Assembly: GCA_018433945.1 (NCBI GenBank)
Contig: JAHDQF010000037.1
Coordinates: forward strand, 1 to 64,000
Direction of reading: 5' to 3'
Length of the DNA: 64,000 nt
Source of the DNA: Proteiniphilum sp.
GTDB lineage: Bacteria > Bacteroidota > Bacteroidia > Bacteroidales > Dysgonomonadaceae
Of this stretch, positions 10,933-19,581 are shown one piece after another; within the stretch, counting starts at the first letter, position 1; every line of letters begins with the position of its first letter. Under the pieces are notes generated by a model. It was not told the origin of the DNA. It saw only the letters and a program-made list of their open reading frames with translations, and did no database searches. The position numbers and the translations under genes are program-made.

Positions 10933-11309
10933 AAAAATGAATGAGTTAGAATAGCTTTGGTGTTGGGAGAAGATGTAAAGCGAAACAAACAGGTCTTTAT
11001 AAACAATGTTTTTGTTAATTTTGCAGTCATGAAACGAGCATGAATTACGAAGTAATCGACGTAGTCAACAATCATTTCACACAAGTACATGATAATCGCG
11101 AGTTCACTAAAGTTAGACTATTCCTCGCAATGGCATAATCCAAACAAGTTTGGCTTCTGCTCATTGCTTAACGGAATAGTTCCATACGACTTTAATGTAA
11201 AAAAATAAAATAATATCGTATGAAACGAGCATTTAAACCGTTTACACCCATGTTGATGACTAAAAGCGAGTTCCATACGACACCTTTGAAAATCAATAAT
11301 TTTAGTCGT
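10933..11309 (+). other. Intergenic region upstream of the lipoate ligase gene
   Basis: 377 bp without a convincing gene. It holds a promoter-like TAATTTTG at 11016-11023. The 13-mer atgaaacgagcat occurs at 11029-11041 and 11220-11232. An imperfect ~48-bp repeat (11178-11225 and 11269-11315) begins agttccatacgac and ends cgtatgaaa, its second copy including the ligase start codon. A 32-codon ORF at 11040-11138 resembles nothing I know. Confidence 0.6.
11016..11023 (+). promoter_or_regulatory. Promoter -7 element (TAATTTTG)
   Basis: Matches the Bacteroidetes -7 consensus TAnnTTTG; no clear -33 TTTG at 19-21 bp. It lies about 290 bp before the ligase start and could give a long leader. Confidence 0.35.
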
Positions 11310-12037
11310 ATGAAAATAGTGGTCTCCCCTTTCACCATCCCATCGTTCAACCTGGCGGCTGAAGAGTATCTCTTCACCCGGAGGGGGGAATCTTTTTTTT
11401 TCTTTACCGCAACGATCCCAGCGTGATCATCGGCTCCAACCAGGCGGTGGTGAACGAGGTGAATCAGGACTACTGCATCGAACATGATATCCGCATCCTA
11501 CGGCGGATATCGGGTGGGGGAGCGGTGTATCACGACCAGGGCAATCTCAACTATTCGTTGTTGCAGGACAAGACAGATGCACCCCTGAGCGGTCGCTTCC
11601 TGGAGTCGGTGGTGGCGGCGCTTCAGGCACTCTCCGTGCCGGCAGAGGTGGGCAAGAGAAAGGACCTCTGGCTGGAGGGTTACAAAATATCGGGTACCGC
11701 CTCGCATGTCTCGCTCTACAGGGAACTGCACCACGGTACCCTGTTGTATGATACCAACCTGGATGCGTTGCAGCAGGCACTGGCCGCCGAAAACGAAAGC
11801 CCGGTCAAGAAAGCGACTGCCTCGGTACCCAGCCCGGTGACCAATATTCGCAGTTACCTTGCTGAAAAAGGGGCAGAGGCACCGGAAATCGATGCTTTTC
11901 TGGAAATGTTTGCAGCACAGCTTCTCCTCTACTATGGGGAGAGCGAAATAATGGAACTGCAAGCAGAGGCACTCGAAGCGATCGGTCAGCTCCAGAAGGA
12001 TAAATATACCTGCCGGAGCTGGAACTACCGGCTTTGA
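11310..12037 (+). pseudogene. lplA: Lipoate-protein ligase, frameshifted at a T9 run
   Basis: The frame from ATG 11310 reads MKIVVSPFTIPSFNLAAEEY, the family N terminus, but runs out of frame after ESFFFF at nine Ts (11393-11401) and stops. One frame over, the protein continues LYRNDPSVIIGSNQAVVNEV, then RRISGGGAVYHDQGNLNYS and the conserved lysine region DLWLEGYKISGTA. One extra T (or two fewer) would join them into about 242 residues, the normal length of the short lipoate ligases. It would attach lipoate to E2 or GcvH. This may be a sequencing error, a phase-variable tract, transcriptional slippage or a real pseudogene. The last residues (TCRSWNYRL) are already inside the minisatellite that follows. 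Confidence 0.8.
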
Positions 12038-12245
12038 TCCTGCCGGTACTGAACCTACCGACGATGGAACTACCGGCTTTGATTCTATCTGCTCTGATCC
12101 TCCCTGTTCTGATCCTCCCTGTTCTGATTCTACCGACAATGATCCTACCAGCTCTGATCAAAGAGGCTTTATTCATACCTGCGCTGGAACTTCCGGCAAT
12201 GCTCATACCGGCAATGATCTTACCCGTTCTGATCCTCCTTATTGA
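12006..12245. repeat. 15-bp minisatellite, about 16 units
   Basis: Units of exactly 15 bp run from about 12006 to 12245, for example ggaactaccggcttt at 12021 and again at 12066, gatcctccctgttct at 12096 and 12111, and gatcctaccagctct at 12141. The tract spans the whole gap between the convergent lplA and hemG genes and supplies the last codons of both. Because 15 is a multiple of three, every frame gives a five-residue repeat (LPALI-like on +, RIRTG-like on -), but no protein is claimed. Confidence 0.93.
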
Positions 12246-13614
12246 TCTCCTCTGCCAGTCGGAATCCCTGGATGATGCGGTGCCCCATGCCGATGCCGTC
12301 GCGCAGGTTTCCGGCGATGTGGAGCCCGTGATACTGTTTCTCCAGCGATGATACCGTGCGAAACCGCTCTTCGGAGGAGCGTTCATATTGGGGGATCGCA
12401 TAGCGGTGGCGGAAGATGTGGATCAGGTCGGGTTCTTTCCCTGCCGGGAAGCGAAGCAACCGGTGGAACGAGCGGATCACCCTCTCTTCGATCTCCCGGT
12501 CGGACAGATCCACGCAGCTGCTGTTTCGAATGCCTCCCATGAAAAAGGAGAAGAGCATCCCCCCTTCGGGGCTTCGGCCTGTAAAGCAGGCGGAGGGAAA
12601 CAATATACCCAGAAAATCCTCTTTTTCTGCTGTGGGAATCAATCCTCCGAAAGCATTGAAGCGGAGCCCATCCAGCTTTCTTACGCCGACAGCTACCTGA
12701 ACCACCGGCGCGTAGCGGAGGCTGGTCAGCTGTTTCATTGATGAGGCATCGACAAAAGGGAGCAGCTCCGGCAATTGATATGCGCCGGTGGTGGTCACCA
12801 GGTGGCGCGAACGGAACAGGAGCTGTCCGCCCTGTTGCGTAGCGGTGGTGTTCCAGTGACCTGTCTTCCTGTCGGGAGCGACAGTTACGCCGGTAAGGGA
12901 GCGGAAGATATCCTCCCCGCCGATGGCTGCGCTCATGGCCCGGGTGAGTTGTTCCATGCCCCCGTAGGTAGAGAAGATACCTTTCCGGGCCTTGCCGGCA
13001 GGTTGCTTCATTGCCTCTCTCGCTTTTTGGATGCTGCCGCCAATGAAGCTGCCATACTGTTGCTCCAGGTTATAGAGCTTGGGCAGTGCATGGCGGGTGA
13101 TCAGGGTATGGGGGTCACCGGCATAGACGCCGGATAGGAACGGGTCCACCGCATAGTCGAGGAACGATTTTCCCAGGCGGCGGGCCGTCATTGCCGCCAC
13201 CGTTTCATCCGGGTCACTCCCCCTGCGGCGGAAGGGTTCCCCCAAGATCCGCAGTTTGTCGCCCATGGTGAAAAGAGGAGTGGTGATGCCGCCGATTAAT
13301 CCGCCGGGGAGAGGGTGAAACTTTCCCTTCTTCCAGATCCAGCGGCTCTCCGCTTCCTTGGTGGCAAACTCGATCTCGCACCTGCCGGAGAGGGAATGGT
13401 AGAGTTCCATCACCTCCTCCGATGCACCGGAGCCGGTATTGGGGCCCGACTCAAAGAGAAAACCCTGTTCGCTGTGGGTGGCGATTTGTCCCCCGGTACG
13501 GTCGCTCTTCTCGAGGAGGGCGACGGTGAGGCCTTTCTTTTTCAGTTGTAAGGCGGTGGTCAGTCCCGTGAGGCCACCTCCGATGATGACCACATCTTTT
13601 TCTATTCTTTCCAT
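12220..13614 (-). CDS. hemG: Protoporphyrinogen oxidase (HemY type)
   Basis: A 464-residue FAD enzyme that oxidises protoporphyrinogen IX to protoporphyrin IX. The N-terminal dinucleotide fold is VVIIGGGLTGLTTALQL (8-24), followed by LLEKSDRTGGQ. The PPOX-type body contains DPFLSGVYAGDP, and HIAGNLRDGIGMG near the C terminus is the second FAD-contact block. Length is normal. It is last in an operon with hemN (8 bp gap), an MFS permease and a TonB receptor. The last residues (KEDQNG) are encoded inside the minisatellite and are probably an added tail. HemY-type enzymes classically use oxygen, so the electron acceptor in an anaerobe is open. Confidence 0.92.
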   Translation of the reverse strand: MERIEKDVVIIGGGLTGLTTALQLKKKGLTVALLEKSDRTGGQIATHSEQGFLFESGPNTGSGASEEVMELYHSLSGRCEIEFATKEAESRWIWKKGKFHPLPGGLIGGITTPLFTMGDKLRILGEPFRRRGSDPDETVAAMTARRLGKSFLDYAVDPFLSGVYAGDPHTLITRHALPKLYNLEQQYGSFIGGSIQKAREAMKQPAGKARKGIFSTYGGMEQLTRAMSAAIGGEDIFRSLTGVTVAPDRKTGHWNTTATQQGGQLLFRSRHLVTTTGAYQLPELLPFVDASSMKQLTSLRYAPVVQVAVGVRKLDGLRFNAFGGLIPTAEKEDFLGILFPSACFTGRSPEGGMLFSFFMGGIRNSSCVDLSDREIEERVIRSFHRLLRFPAGKEPDLIHIFRHRYAIPQYERSSEERFRTVSSLEKQYHGLHIAGNLRDGIGMGHRIIQGFRLAEEINKEDQNG

Positions 13615-13622
13615 GAATTCGG

Positions 13623-14987
13623 TTATATGGGTTTTGAAAATGTTTTATTGGTATGAATCAACAGCTTATCGAGCGATGCGGCCACGTTGCGCACGTAGGG
13701 CGACCCTTTCTCGCGCATCACAATCTGCTCGCTGTCAAAGAGGATGAGGCCGTCGTCGGCAAACCGGCGCATCGTATCCTCCGAGTAGGCAGTCATCGCC
13801 TGCACCTCCTCCCGGGTAAGGTGAAGCTGCTCTGCCAGCTCCTGCCAGTGGATCTCCCCGTTGCACATCAGGGTGGTGATCACCTCACGCGTCACCTGTT
13901 CCTCGCGGTTCAGGGTGTATCCCTTTTTCACCGGCAGATGGCCGTTGCGGATCGTTTTGATATACTCTTCTATGCTTTTGGTGTTCTGGGCATAGGCTCC
14001 TGTCAGCTGGCTGATGGCGGTGACGCCGAAGGCATAGACCTGTCCCGTGGTACGGCGGGTGCAGTAACCCTGGAAGTTGCGATGCAGGGTGCCGCCGCTC
14101 AATGCCTGGTAAAGTTCATCCTCCTCTTTCACGTAATGATCCAGCCCTATCTGTTGGTATCCTCCCTGCAACAGCAACTGTTGTGCCGCATGATAGAGGT
14201 TGTTCTTCAGTTCTTCGGAGGGGAGTCCCTTTCGTTCCAGCAGCTTTTGCCGCGGGAAGAGGTGCGGCATGTGGGCATAGGAGAAGGTGACCAGCCGGTC
14301 GGGTGACAGGTCGATTGCCTGTGCAATGGTGTCGGTGAAGCTCTCCACGGTCTGAAGCGGTAGCCCGTAGATGAAGTCGAGGTTGATGCGGATCTCTCTT
14401 TCCCGCAGCAGGGCAAAAAGCTCCTTCATGGGAAGCAGCGACGGAAGCCGATTTGATGCTTTCAGCACGGCGGGATTGAAATCCTGGATGCCGATGCTCA
14501 TCCGGTTGAAGCCGGCATCGGCCAGTTGCTCATAGGTTGATTCCCGCATGTAGCCCGGGTGACACTCGATGGCGATCTCGGGGTTGTCGATGGTGCCGAA
14601 ACGGCTGAACAGCGTCTCGTTGATCTTCCGGATCAGGCCGGGATCGAAGGTGGAAGGCGATCCTCCGCCGTAGTGGATCTGGGCAATCTTTCTGTCGGGG
14701 TCAATGTGGCGGCAGACGATCTCTGCCTCACGGATCACTGCCTCCACATAGTCGCTGTCGCTGCTTCCCCTGGTACGGGGATAGGCATTGCACCCACAAT
14801 AGTGACACATGCGGTTGCAGTAGGGAAGGTGAATGTAAAAGGAGAGGTGTGCCGGTTCCTGCCGGTTAGAGGCATCGATAGCCCGGATCAGATCCCTTTC
14901 ATCATAATCATCCCGAAAGAAATTTGCCGGCGGGTAGCTGGTGTAGCGGGGTACAGGTACGTTATATCTGGCAATTATTGAATCCAT
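13623..14987 (-). CDS. hemN: Oxygen-independent coproporphyrinogen III oxidase
   Basis: A 454-residue radical SAM enzyme that converts coproporphyrinogen III to protoporphyrinogen IX without oxygen. The iron-sulphur motif is CNRMCHYCGC, the CxxxCxxCxC arrangement of true HemN rather than HemW. It is followed by YGGGSPS, and the N-terminal PRYTSYPPANFF is also typical of HemN. Length matches the family. It lies three bases from the MFS gene upstream and eight from hemG downstream, so these are co-transcribed; HemN and HemG catalyse consecutive steps. Confidence 0.94.
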   Translation of the reverse strand: MDSIIARYNVPVPRYTSYPPANFFRDDYDERDLIRAIDASNRQEPAHLSFYIHLPYCNRMCHYCGCNAYPRTRGSSDSDYVEAVIREAEIVCRHIDPDRKIAQIHYGGGSPSTFDPGLIRKINETLFSRFGTIDNPEIAIECHPGYMRESTYEQLADAGFNRMSIGIQDFNPAVLKASNRLPSLLPMKELFALLREREIRINLDFIYGLPLQTVESFTDTIAQAIDLSPDRLVTFSYAHMPHLFPRQKLLERKGLPSEELKNNLYHAAQQLLLQGGYQQIGLDHYVKEEDELYQALSGGTLHRNFQGYCTRRTTGQVYAFGVTAISQLTGAYAQNTKSIEEYIKTIRNGHLPVKKGYTLNREEQVTREVITTLMCNGEIHWQELAEQLHLTREEVQAMTAYSEDTMRRFADDGLILFDSEQIVMREKGSPYVRNVAASLDKLLIHTNKTFSKPI

Positions 14988-14990
14988 AAG

Positions 14991-16205
14991 TCAAAGATAT
15001 TCCATTTTTTTTACATGAAACGGTTCGAAAAAACGTACAAAAATAAAGGAAATCACCGCAAGGGTCAGCTCCATGGCAAACAGTCCCGAATAGCCGGCCA
15101 GGTCTCCCACCCAGGCACTCCCCAGTGAAATGATCATGGCGCTGAGATGGGTGAGCACGATCTGCAGCGTGAAGTCGGTCCCTTCGCGACCCTCACGCAC
15201 AATATCCATCGCTGAGGTATTGATCATGGTGGAGGCCATGCCATAGGTACCCCAGACCAGTGCCACACCGATCAGTATCAGTGCATGGTTCTCAATCTCG
15301 CTTTGTGTGAGCCAGAGAAAGTAGGCCGCGGGAATGATGATCAGGGCCGAGATGATCCGCCGGGAGCGCAGCTTCCCTTTTCTGCGGATGAAGATGCCGG
15401 CCAGGAATGCGAATAAGATACCTGTGGATACACCGAAGATACCCACCATGGCACCGATCTCCTTCATCTGGTAACCCCTGTCCACCAGGTAGGGACTGAG
15501 GGTGGAGAGGATGCCAATCAGTCCCGCGTAGAAGAGGGCGAGGAAGAGGATTTGTCGCCAGATCTGTTTCTGTGTGAAGAAGAGCAGCATGTCGCGTGAC
15601 GTTGCCTTCTTTCCGTTTTTTCGTTCCTGCAGGGTGATCCCCCTGTTGAATGCGAGCGGAAACAACGCTATCAGGACGAAGATGGCCACCCAGGGGAGCA
15701 GGTGCGACCAGCCAATGCGGTGGAAGAGCAGCAGCAGGAAGCCACCGCCCACCATGCTGCCGGTGAAGGAGCCCATCGATTGCATGCTGTTGAGCAGGCT
15801 GCTGTTTTTGCGTTCAAAGGAGCGGGCTGCCATGGCATCGGTGGCGATGTCCTGGGTAGCCGATGAGATAAAGGCCAGCAGGATGAGGATGATGATCAGG
15901 CTAAAATGGGTCTCGATGTTGAGCATGGCAACCCCGAATATGATCACTGCATACACAATTTCTGCTCCGAAGATCCACCGTTTGTAATCCCTGATTGATT
16001 CTGTTCTGCTATCTACCAGTGGCGACCAAAGAAATTTCAGGATCCAGGGCAGTTTGATCAGCTTGAGCAGGGCAATGGCGAGGAGGGAGTAATTGCCCTG
16101 CCGCATCAGCACCGGCAGTGCGGTCGCAAAGAAACTCATCGGGATGGATTGCGCGATGTAGAGGAAGAAAAAGGTGGTGAGGTTGGTGGCGACTCTCTGT
16201 TTCAT
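14991..16205 (-). CDS. MFS permease, AmpG / siderophore-porphyrin importer-like
   Basis: A 404-residue integral membrane protein with about 12 hydrophobic segments. The N terminus (FFFLYIAQSIPMSFFATALP, then LPWILKFLWSPLVD) resembles the AmpG/RhtX/FptX group, inner-membrane permeases for muropeptides or ferric siderophores. It sits between a TonB receptor gene (7 bp) and hemN (3 bp), so it most likely takes the same ligand across the inner membrane. The link to hemN and hemG makes a porphyrin or haem-like cargo plausible; a siderophore is the alternative. No ligand-specific residue is recognisable. Confidence 0.82.
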   Translation of the reverse strand: MKQRVATNLTTFFFLYIAQSIPMSFFATALPVLMRQGNYSLLAIALLKLIKLPWILKFLWSPLVDSRTESIRDYKRWIFGAEIVYAVIIFGVAMLNIETHFSLIIILILLAFISSATQDIATDAMAARSFERKNSSLLNSMQSMGSFTGSMVGGGFLLLLFHRIGWSHLLPWVAIFVLIALFPLAFNRGITLQERKNGKKATSRDMLLFFTQKQIWRQILFLALFYAGLIGILSTLSPYLVDRGYQMKEIGAMVGIFGVSTGILFAFLAGIFIRRKGKLRSRRIISALIIIPAAYFLWLTQSEIENHALILIGVALVWGTYGMASTMINTSAMDIVREGREGTDFTLQIVLTHLSAMIISLGSAWVGDLAGYSGLFAMELTLAVISFIFVRFFEPFHVKKMEYL

Positions 16206-16212
16206 TTTGTTT

Positions 16213-18318
16213 TCATTTCAATGAAAAGTCGACTGTCACTCCCGCCGTAAAGGGTCTGCCCGGTTTCCCGAGCTGGCGGCCGGAAGATTCGAAATAATAT
16301 CCGAGGTACTTCTTGTTTAAAATATTTTTTGCCCAGAGCGTGAGATTCAGCTTTCCCTTTTCCACTCCTGCGCTGGCGTTGAGTAAGCCGTAAAAAGGTT
16401 GTTTCACCCGGTTATCCTCGTGCCAGTAGATCGCTCCCATGCCGGTATAATTTGCCTGGAGCAATAGACTTTCGCTGAAGGCAGTGCGCCATTTGATCCG
16501 CTGCTCCGCCCCCACGGTAAGGGTGTGGCGGGGTACAAAAGGGAGGTAGTTGCCGCTGTAGTCAATCTCTTCACTGTAACGGTAGCTGTGAAAGGTAGCG
16601 TGGGTGTAGCCGTAGGTGAGATGAATCATGGAGCATTCCGATGGCAGCATTTTCAGCGTGAGCTCTGCACCCTTGCTGATGGAACGTCCTGCGTTGCGGA
16701 TCTTCACCCCCTGCAGGTCGAGCAGCTGCTTTACCTGTTGGTTCCGGATGTCAATGTAGAAGAGTGCCGCCTCTGCCAGTACCTTTCTCCCGAAGAAAGC
16801 TGCCTTCCCCCCGATTTCATAGTTCCAGCTTCTCTCCGGGCCGAAGGTTCGCTCGTTTTCTGTTTCAAAGACGGTATTGAAGCCACCGGCCTTGTATCCC
16901 TTGGCCCAGGTGGCATAGATCTGATCATCATTGTCGAAGCGATACTGCAGCGTCAGCTTGGGAGTCCACTGCGAAAAGGTGAGGGGAGAGTCATACTGGT
17001 TGCTTAATGCCACACTGTCGCCTGTAAGTTTGTTCTCGCGATGAATCGAGTTGTCCTTTTCATAGTCATACCGTATTCCTCCCTCCAGCCTCAGCCGGGG
17101 TGTGATCTGTAGCTCCGACTGGTGGTAAAGGGCGATGCCACGGCTGAGGTCATCGTAGCGTTTTTCCAGCTGATAGGGCGGCTGCGCCATGTGAAGGAAG
17201 ACGTCGGTACTCCTGTCAATGGCATGGTGAAAGGCAAACAGCCCGAAGTTCCAGTCATAGACCCCCTCCGTCACATCCCGGAGGTTAATCTCCTGTGAGA
17301 GGAGGCGCTGCCTTTCCCCCTGCACCGCATAGTAGAGGTCGCGGGGTGAAGCATCCTGGTCCACCTCGTAGGTATCATCCAGCAGCTGCAGGCTGGTTTG
17401 CGAACGAAGCCAGAAGTGAGGGGTGTGGTAGTCGGCCTGTAACCCCGCATCGTAGATGAACCGCTCGTAGTAGCTCGGGTGGTTGAGCGAGACGGAATCA
17501 ACATCGTTCCGTTCACTGTTCACTGTCCCGTATCCAAAAGCGCCCTGTTTCACATACTCTGCTCCGTGTTGCAGACGGAAGCTCAGGTTGTGGCGGGGGC
17601 GCCACTCCAGCCGGTTGCTCAGTGAGGCGGCGTTGAGGTGGTCGGCTGTTTTGCCGTTATATTGGTTGATGATGAAGCCGTCGGAGTGATGGTAGTCGCC
17701 CGTGACTCCCCAGGCGAAACGCTCCCCCTCTTTTTGGCGGTGCGACAGCGTGAGGCGGGTCTCGTTGTAGCTGCCATAGCTGAGCTGCACCCGTGTCCCC
17801 TGCTTACGGAAGGGAGAGGCGGTATGCACCAGGATGATGCCGCCCATTGCGTTGCGACCGTAGAGCGTGCCCTGTGGTCCACGCAGAAACTCAATCTTTT
17901 CGATATCGGCCAGGTTGATGTCGAACGACGACTTCTCGAAGTGGGGGATGCCGTCCACATACATCGCCACTCCCGGGGCGTTGATCAGTGAGCCTACGCC
18001 CCGGATGAATACCGAGGAGGTGAGCCGTGTATCCCGGTCGATCATGATAAAGTTGGGAACCGAGGCGGTGAAATCCTTCATGTCGTATAGCTGCCTTTTT
18101 TGAAGGGTGGTGCCGTCGAGAGCGGTTGTGGCAGAGGGTATCTTCCAGTCGGCATGGGGGAGCTTGATGCTCGACACAACGATGCTGTCGAGCGTGACAT
18201 TTCGAAGCGTATCCGTCTCGTTCGCCATTACCGGGATCGAGACAAAAAACAACAGTAATCCCTCCCACAATAAGTGTATCAAACGGGATGGTTGATGATT
18301 TGATTGATCAGAATACAT
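16213..18318 (-). CDS. TonB-dependent outer-membrane receptor
   Basis: About 701 residues from the ATG at 18318. The reading frame is open to 18393, but the chosen Met precedes a signal sequence (LIHLLWEGLLLFFVSIPVMA) and lies about 34 nt after the predicted transcription start. DSIVVSS is a likely TonB box. The plug follows with SVFIRGVGSL, VAMYVDGIPH and RGPQGTLYGRNAMGG. The barrel ends in ...TVDFSLK, with the usual terminal aromatic pattern. The overall type is the iron-siderophore class (FyuA/FptA-like), not SusC. It is first in the operon with an MFS permease, hemN and hemG, which points to iron, haem or porphyrin uptake. Confidence 0.9.
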   Translation of the reverse strand: MYSDQSNHQPSRLIHLLWEGLLLFFVSIPVMANETDTLRNVTLDSIVVSSIKLPHADWKIPSATTALDGTTLQKRQLYDMKDFTASVPNFIMIDRDTRLTSSVFIRGVGSLINAPGVAMYVDGIPHFEKSSFDINLADIEKIEFLRGPQGTLYGRNAMGGIILVHTASPFRKQGTRVQLSYGSYNETRLTLSHRQKEGERFAWGVTGDYHHSDGFIINQYNGKTADHLNAASLSNRLEWRPRHNLSFRLQHGAEYVKQGAFGYGTVNSERNDVDSVSLNHPSYYERFIYDAGLQADYHTPHFWLRSQTSLQLLDDTYEVDQDASPRDLYYAVQGERQRLLSQEINLRDVTEGVYDWNFGLFAFHHAIDRSTDVFLHMAQPPYQLEKRYDDLSRGIALYHQSELQITPRLRLEGGIRYDYEKDNSIHRENKLTGDSVALSNQYDSPLTFSQWTPKLTLQYRFDNDDQIYATWAKGYKAGGFNTVFETENERTFGPERSWNYEIGGKAAFFGRKVLAEAALFYIDIRNQQVKQLLDLQGVKIRNAGRSISKGAELTLKMLPSECSMIHLTYGYTHATFHSYRYSEEIDYSGNYLPFVPRHTLTVGAEQRIKWRTAFSESLLLQANYTGMGAIYWHEDNRVKQPFYGLLNASAGVEKGKLNLTLWAKNILNKKYLGYYFESSGRQLGKPGRPFTAGVTVDFSLK

Positions 18319-18358
18319 AAAATATTTTTCGATAATGTCAGGTGGTGTTATCCGGATG

Positions 18359-18407
18359 CAAAGAAAGGCTTTTCTTCTTTGTCTATCAATCACTATTTGT
18401 AGTGATT
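18359..18407 (-). promoter_or_regulatory. Promoter and operator-like palindrome of the receptor-hem operon
   Basis: On the minus strand TTG (18389-18387), a 20-bp spacer and TTTCTTTG (18366-18359) fit the Bacteroidetes promoter with one mismatch. An inverted repeat aatcacta-tttg-tagtgatt at 18388-18407 overlaps the -33 element, the place for a repressor such as an iron- or haem-responsive regulator. The regulator is unknown. Confidence 0.55.
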
Positions 18408-18495
18408 TTGCGTGGTCACCCGAACAAATTCATGCTATATGAATTTTGTGCACCGGAATCAATTCGCTCTCGCTATCTTCACAGCAGGAAGCACT

Positions 18496-19467
18496 TTAAG
18501 CTGTATGGATTTTGTGCAGCTTTAACGGATCAGCGTTTTCCTGATGATAAAATTTTCCCTGACAGCTGTCTCTTTCCTGAAATCGTTTGATGATTTTTTC
18601 CCTCACCTCGTGATTCTTCAATCCCCAGTCGGGGGCGATCAGCAGTTTTGCGGGCGATTGGGAGGTGAACCGCTCAATGTAGATATCGGGGTGAAGCCGC
18701 TCCGCAAAGCGGACACAGAGATCAATGTATTCATTCAGCGTGAACAGGTTGAACGATTCCGGTAACAGCTTGTACTCCATCGCCATGGCTGTGTACCGGA
18801 TGATCTGAAGCTGATGCAGTTTGAGGGTGGTCAGCGGCAACTCCGACAGCCGGTCGGCATGGCAAAGGATCTCCTCCTCGCTCTCGCCGGGAAGTCCCAG
18901 AATCATGTGCGCCCCCACAGGGATGTTGCGCTTCGCCGTTTTACAGATCATTTCTGCCGACTCTTCATAGGTATGCTGCCGGTTTACCCGTTCCAGGGTT
19001 TTGTTCAGGGTGGATTCCACACCATATTCCAGCAGCACAAACGTTTTTTTGCTGAGTGCTTCAAAATAATCGAGCAGCTCACAAGGCATACAGTCGGGGC
19101 GGGTACCCACGATCAGCCCCACCACACCGGGATAGGCCAGCGCCTCTTCATATTTTTCGGTCAGTGAAGAGAGGGTGTCGTAGGTATTGGTATAAGATTG
19201 AAAATAGGCCAGGTACTTCATCTCCGGATACTTACGCGAGAAGAAGTCAATACCGTCCGCCAACTGTTCTGAAATGGTTTTGGTTGGTTTCCCATATCCC
19301 GGGCTAAAGCTCTGGTTATTGCAATAGGTGCATCCGCCGCGTCCCTTGCTGCCATCACGGTTGGGGCAGGTGAAGCCGGCATTGATGGATATCTTCTGTA
19401 CTTTGAACGGGAACTTCGCCGAAAGAAACTCGGCAAAATCGCGATAGGGTTTGTTGTTTGGGTGCAC
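18496..19467 (-). CDS. YhcC-family radical SAM protein (TIGR01212 type)
   Basis: About 323 residues. The block GFTCPNRDGSKGRGGCTYCN carries the iron-sulphur cysteines characteristic of this radical SAM subgroup, followed by YFQSYTNTYD, GTRPDCMP and GAHMILGLPGE. The biochemical role of the family is not well defined. A longer frame starts at a GTG at 19485, but a promoter -7 element covers 19485-19492, so transcription should begin near 19479. I therefore prefer the GTG at 19467 (VHPNNKPYRDF). The last residues overlap a short direct repeat (tatg[ag]attttgtgca at about 18438 and 18502), so the C-terminal tail may be recent. Confidence 0.85.
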   Translation of the reverse strand: MHPNNKPYRDFAEFLSAKFPFKVQKISINAGFTCPNRDGSKGRGGCTYCNNQSFSPGYGKPTKTISEQLADGIDFFSRKYPEMKYLAYFQSYTNTYDTLSSLTEKYEEALAYPGVVGLIVGTRPDCMPCELLDYFEALSKKTFVLLEYGVESTLNKTLERVNRQHTYEESAEMICKTAKRNIPVGAHMILGLPGESEEEILCHADRLSELPLTTLKLHQLQIIRYTAMAMEYKLLPESFNLFTLNEYIDLCVRFAERLHPDIYIERFTSQSPAKLLIAPDWGLKNHEVREKIIKRFQERDSCQGKFYHQENADPLKLHKIHTA

Positions 19468-19484
19468 TTTTGTCTGTTTTCCCA

Positions 19485-19514
19485 CAAAAGTACATGAAAA
19501 TTGAGTATTTCCAA
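19485..19514 (-). promoter_or_regulatory. Promoter of the YhcC-like gene
   Basis: TTG (19514-19512), 19-bp spacer, TACTTTTG (19492-19485): a full match to the Bacteroidetes consensus. It overlaps the upstream GTG of the frame and so rules that start out. Confidence 0.65.
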
Positions 19515-19581
19515 GCGCATAAAATAAAAATCAAGGCCACTTTTTCCGAGGCTTGTCGTACCGTACTCGATGTACAATTAT

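Noticed and set aside
11040..11138. 32-codon ORF before lplA (MNYEVIDVVNNHF...)
   Set aside because: Too short, no recognised family, and its start lies in a duplicated segment; left as part of the intergenic description.
12034..12351. 105-codon + frame with LPALI-like five-residue repeats, starting on the lplA stop
   Set aside because: It is the minisatellite read in one frame and then antisense hemG; only a TTG start, no family resemblance, and all frames give a similar pentapeptide repeat.
11805..12401. 198-codon minus frame with RIRTG repeats
   Set aside because: Same minisatellite on the other strand, flanked by antisense lplA and out-of-phase hemG sequence.
14991..18318. SusC/SusD-type glycan uptake locus
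   Set aside because: The receptor is siderophore-type, no SusD lipoprotein follows, and the partners are an MFS permease and haem enzymes.
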